Part shown: in pieces, positions 53,301-54,019 of the stretch
Layout of the letters: every line of letters begins with the position of its first letter
How positions within the stretch are numbered: the stretch's first letter is position 1
NCBI GenBank assembly: GCA_017434085.1
Contig: JAFRFY010000002.1
Location: 1-54,019 of the forward strand
Direction of reading: 5' to 3'
DNA from: Clostridia bacterium
GTDB lineage: Bacteria > Bacillota > Clostridia > Christensenellales > Aristaeellaceae
DNA length: 54,019 bases
Notes under the pieces: model-generated
What the model was told of the DNA's origin: nothing
Database searches by the model: none
Seen by the model: the letters and a program-made list of their open reading frames with translations, nothing else
Position numbers and translations under genes: made by a program

Positions 53301-54019
53301 TTTACGCTCACCGGCATCACGCTGAGCTACGGCGGCAATGACTATCCGGTGGATATCAATGACCGCCAGTTCATCATGCCCGCGTCGGAAGTGACGGTAA
53401 CGGGCTACTTTACCTCGAACGGCCAGCAAGGCGGTAGCCAGCCGCACACGGGCCAGTATCCCATCTATTGCAGCTCCTCCAGCGACGCCTATGGCGGCGA
53501 CATACACTTCAGCGCGTATTACGGGAGCGATGTCGCGTCCTCCGCGAACGAGGGCGAGACCATCACCCTGGGGTTCAACGAGGCGTCGGGCTTCATGCTC
53601 ACCGGCATCACGCTGAGCTACGGCGGCAATGACTATCAGGTGGATATCAATGACCGCCAGTTCGTCATGCCCGCGGCGGAAGTGACGGTAACGGGTTACT
53701 TTAGCTCGAACGGCTCGCAGGGCGGCGGCAACTCCGGCAACCAGCCCGTGAGCGGGGGCGCTTACACGATTTCGGTCAACGGCGGCCCTTCCGGCGGTGC
53801 GAGCGCGTTCGTCGACGGCGTATGGGTCTACTCCGCGGACGCGGGCGACACGGTTTGCCTGAGGTACGACGGGGGAACGACCGGCGCGACCGTGACATAC
53901 GATGGCGGAAGCATTGATCTGCCCGATGGCGGCAGCAACACTCCCGTCGCGTTTACCATGCCCGCCAATAACGTACCCGTAACGCTTAAGTTTAACGGCG
54001 ACCAAGGCGGCCAGACCCA
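50394..54019 (+). CDS. Giant secreted surface protein with transglutaminase-like domain (3' end beyond window)
   Basis: The frame stays open from ATG 50394 (GGAGG seven bases upstream) to the window end, 1,208 codons without a stop. Order: signal peptide (KRALALLIALLLALPNFAMA); acidic Asp/Ala/Pro stalk with GASDVPAD repeats (about 45-215); PEGA-like domain (GAYLLPPGEYIYTAAAEGYI); a region of about 130 residues starting INGVVVTVQADAGVFP; a middle region; a transglutaminase-like domain with Cys795 in VVCEGYSKAF, His833 in HMWNVV and Asp849 in LVDVT; then C-terminal repeats ending MPASEVTVTGYF. It is a paralogue of the 44592 pseudogene at the N-terminus. The domain may crosslink or cleave proteins at the cell surface. 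No anchor is visible because the end is missing. Confidence 0.85.
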   Translation, partial: MKKTMKRALALLIALLLALPNFAMAELAEALVSSAPVETEYGEAEQSLGNDADDAAASADSDADVPDEVTEDMPDDDAANTPADGASDVPADGSADAPADGASDVPADGASDVPADDAADVSVPQDADAPAEGSDEGQPGEGEPAAEGSDADQPADDTNPLDATSETPTSGEETGDGVVSADAPDAVEAEPGEGEELTLGDDEPETPEDAPEAAQTVRVLFDVFPGDAVVTVRAAQDDVVYAAMEDGAYLLPPGEYIYTAAAEGYISKEALFNATEDAAIHAVLEPVAQPFNRSALINGVVVTVQADAGVFPNDAVLSVTEAEAPAQDAAEAAVDRVRDEGKNVAARYTFDIKILDAEGNEIQPADSQVVSVSFSFEQVADENLTTSVYHIDGDDAEKLDVTTEDEITATVETESFSLYTVELTYEALSYSFPETGDVALDDILAQVGLSGGIEAVSVSDDTVLSATDESGAWIVTALEPFSGNREIAVTINGTEYTIVVDYIGAAYETPVDAVFEMGVEYTVEPETWSCTPDAVGEDNDALLDEYVQRMIDTAAGHVDEHISLEASVSLQGMDFAVYNQLADAVRAIAAGDRTSSEITITKENLESYGINCGPWTAADLGVSAIVVDGAITQEAAAAAGAHVSFSLKNVLNALLADFPADLYWYDKAKEGSFRATGFGLSATYEDDWKLCLTDNIVIGMMVSEDYAATVDGALSLYNVDADRVQTAKQAIQNARSIASDLSSSGTVFEILSAFKDTICGMTSYNTDALAEGTPYGDPWQLINVFDNDPGTEVVCEGYSKAFKFLFDLAEFGNNYDCILVTGQMTGATGEGPHMWNVVRMDNEANYLVDVTNCDEDTVGAPDKLFMAYGPTLGNDGSMTFAAGDNNITYAYDEDTQNTFDNWQLTIATAPYTPSSGGGQLHEGQYNISAGSSSDAFGGGINFSAYFGDDVAISADEGETISLRFNEASGFTLTGITLSYGGNDYPVDINDRQFIMPASEVTVTGYFTSNGQQGGSQPHTGQYPIYCSSSSDAYGGDIHFSAYYGSDVASSANEGETITLGFNEASGFMLTGITLSYGGNDYQVDINDRQFVMPAAEVTVTGYFSSNGSQGGGNSGNQPVSGGAYTISVNGGPSGGASAFVDGVWVYSADAGDTVCLRYDGGTTGATVTYDGGSIDLPDGGSNTPVAFTMPANNVPVTLKFNGDQGGQT
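53154..53747 (+). repeat. Two near-identical ~97-residue repeats in the giant surface protein
   Basis: Unit 1 is 53154-53444 (291 bp) and unit 2 is 53445-53747 (303 bp). Both code for an SSSDA-GG-(I/H)FSAY start, LTGITLSYGGNDY, DINDRQF and a MPA(S/A)EVTVTGYF end. A diverged third copy begins at 53748 and runs to the window edge. Confidence 0.85.

Noticed and set aside
51192..54005. Minus-strand open frame of about 937 codons opposite the giant surface protein
   Set aside because: The + strand frame from 50394 has a signal peptide, ribosome site, promoter and recognisable domains. The minus frame is a compositional shadow.

Overview
The window reads as the chromosome of a GC-rich, Gram-positive-type anaerobe, most likely Bacillota/Clostridia (Christensenellales-like; the taxon is a low-confidence guess). 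The reasons are strong AGGAGG-type ribosome binding sites, BMP/NupOPQ-type and Dpp-type ABC importers that use secreted binding proteins, an L,D-transpeptidase with peptidoglycan-binding repeats, long acidic surface proteins, and no sign of outer-membrane genes. No rRNA, tRNA or CRISPR array was seen.

Layout. 1-4656 (+): an accessory carbon cluster made of the tail of an archaeal-type (type II) GAPDH, an SDR dehydrogenase, an archaeal-type phosphoglycerate kinase, a LarA-family nickel-pincer racemase/epimerase and an FAH-fold hydrolase. A MITE-like element sits between the last two. 4713-10324 (-): fructosamine kinase-like protein, AzgA-type purine permease, MATE exporter and L,D-transpeptidase. 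10533-12977 (+): a hybrid histidine kinase divergent from the transpeptidase. 13236-18580 (-): a sugar ABC importer without its ATPase, then a eukaryote-type hexokinase, an HD hydrolase and an Smr protein joined by ATGA overlaps. 18763-21765: a HAD phosphatase and the AmmeMemoRadiSam pair. 21794-33724: an MtaD/TrzN-like amidohydrolase divergent from a Dpp-type operon that also carries a YtcJ-like amidohydrolase and a 996-residue MscS-type channel with two extracytoplasmic sensor regions.

33726-43079 is the most coherent metabolic block. PNP, an MTA/SAH deaminase and an MtnA-like isomerase are transcribed leftward. A nucleoside ABC importer and a short adenosylhomocysteinase with an HxExK motif are transcribed rightward from the same intergenic region. 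Together they look like a deamination-first (inosine-type) salvage route for SAM-derived nucleosides, known from Methanocaldococcus and Thermotoga. 43105-44459 holds an MBL-fold hydrolase and a DUF3795 protein. 44592-54019 is a surface-protein locus with a decayed beta-helix/FN3 protein gene, a nucleoside phosphorylase-like gene, a lysozyme-like secreted protein and a very large open-ended protein with a transglutaminase-like domain. Several of these share an N-terminal design of signal peptide plus acidic low-complexity stalk.

A family of short GC-rich palindromic repeats (core GGGCGAT-GCCCTC-ATCGCCC) recurs in intergenic spaces at about 3.7, 13.1, 19.4 and 24.3 kb, once as a 58-bp tandem array. 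Most promoter candidates carry an extended -10 with TG one base upstream. All functions are inferred from reading the sequence; no database search was run.
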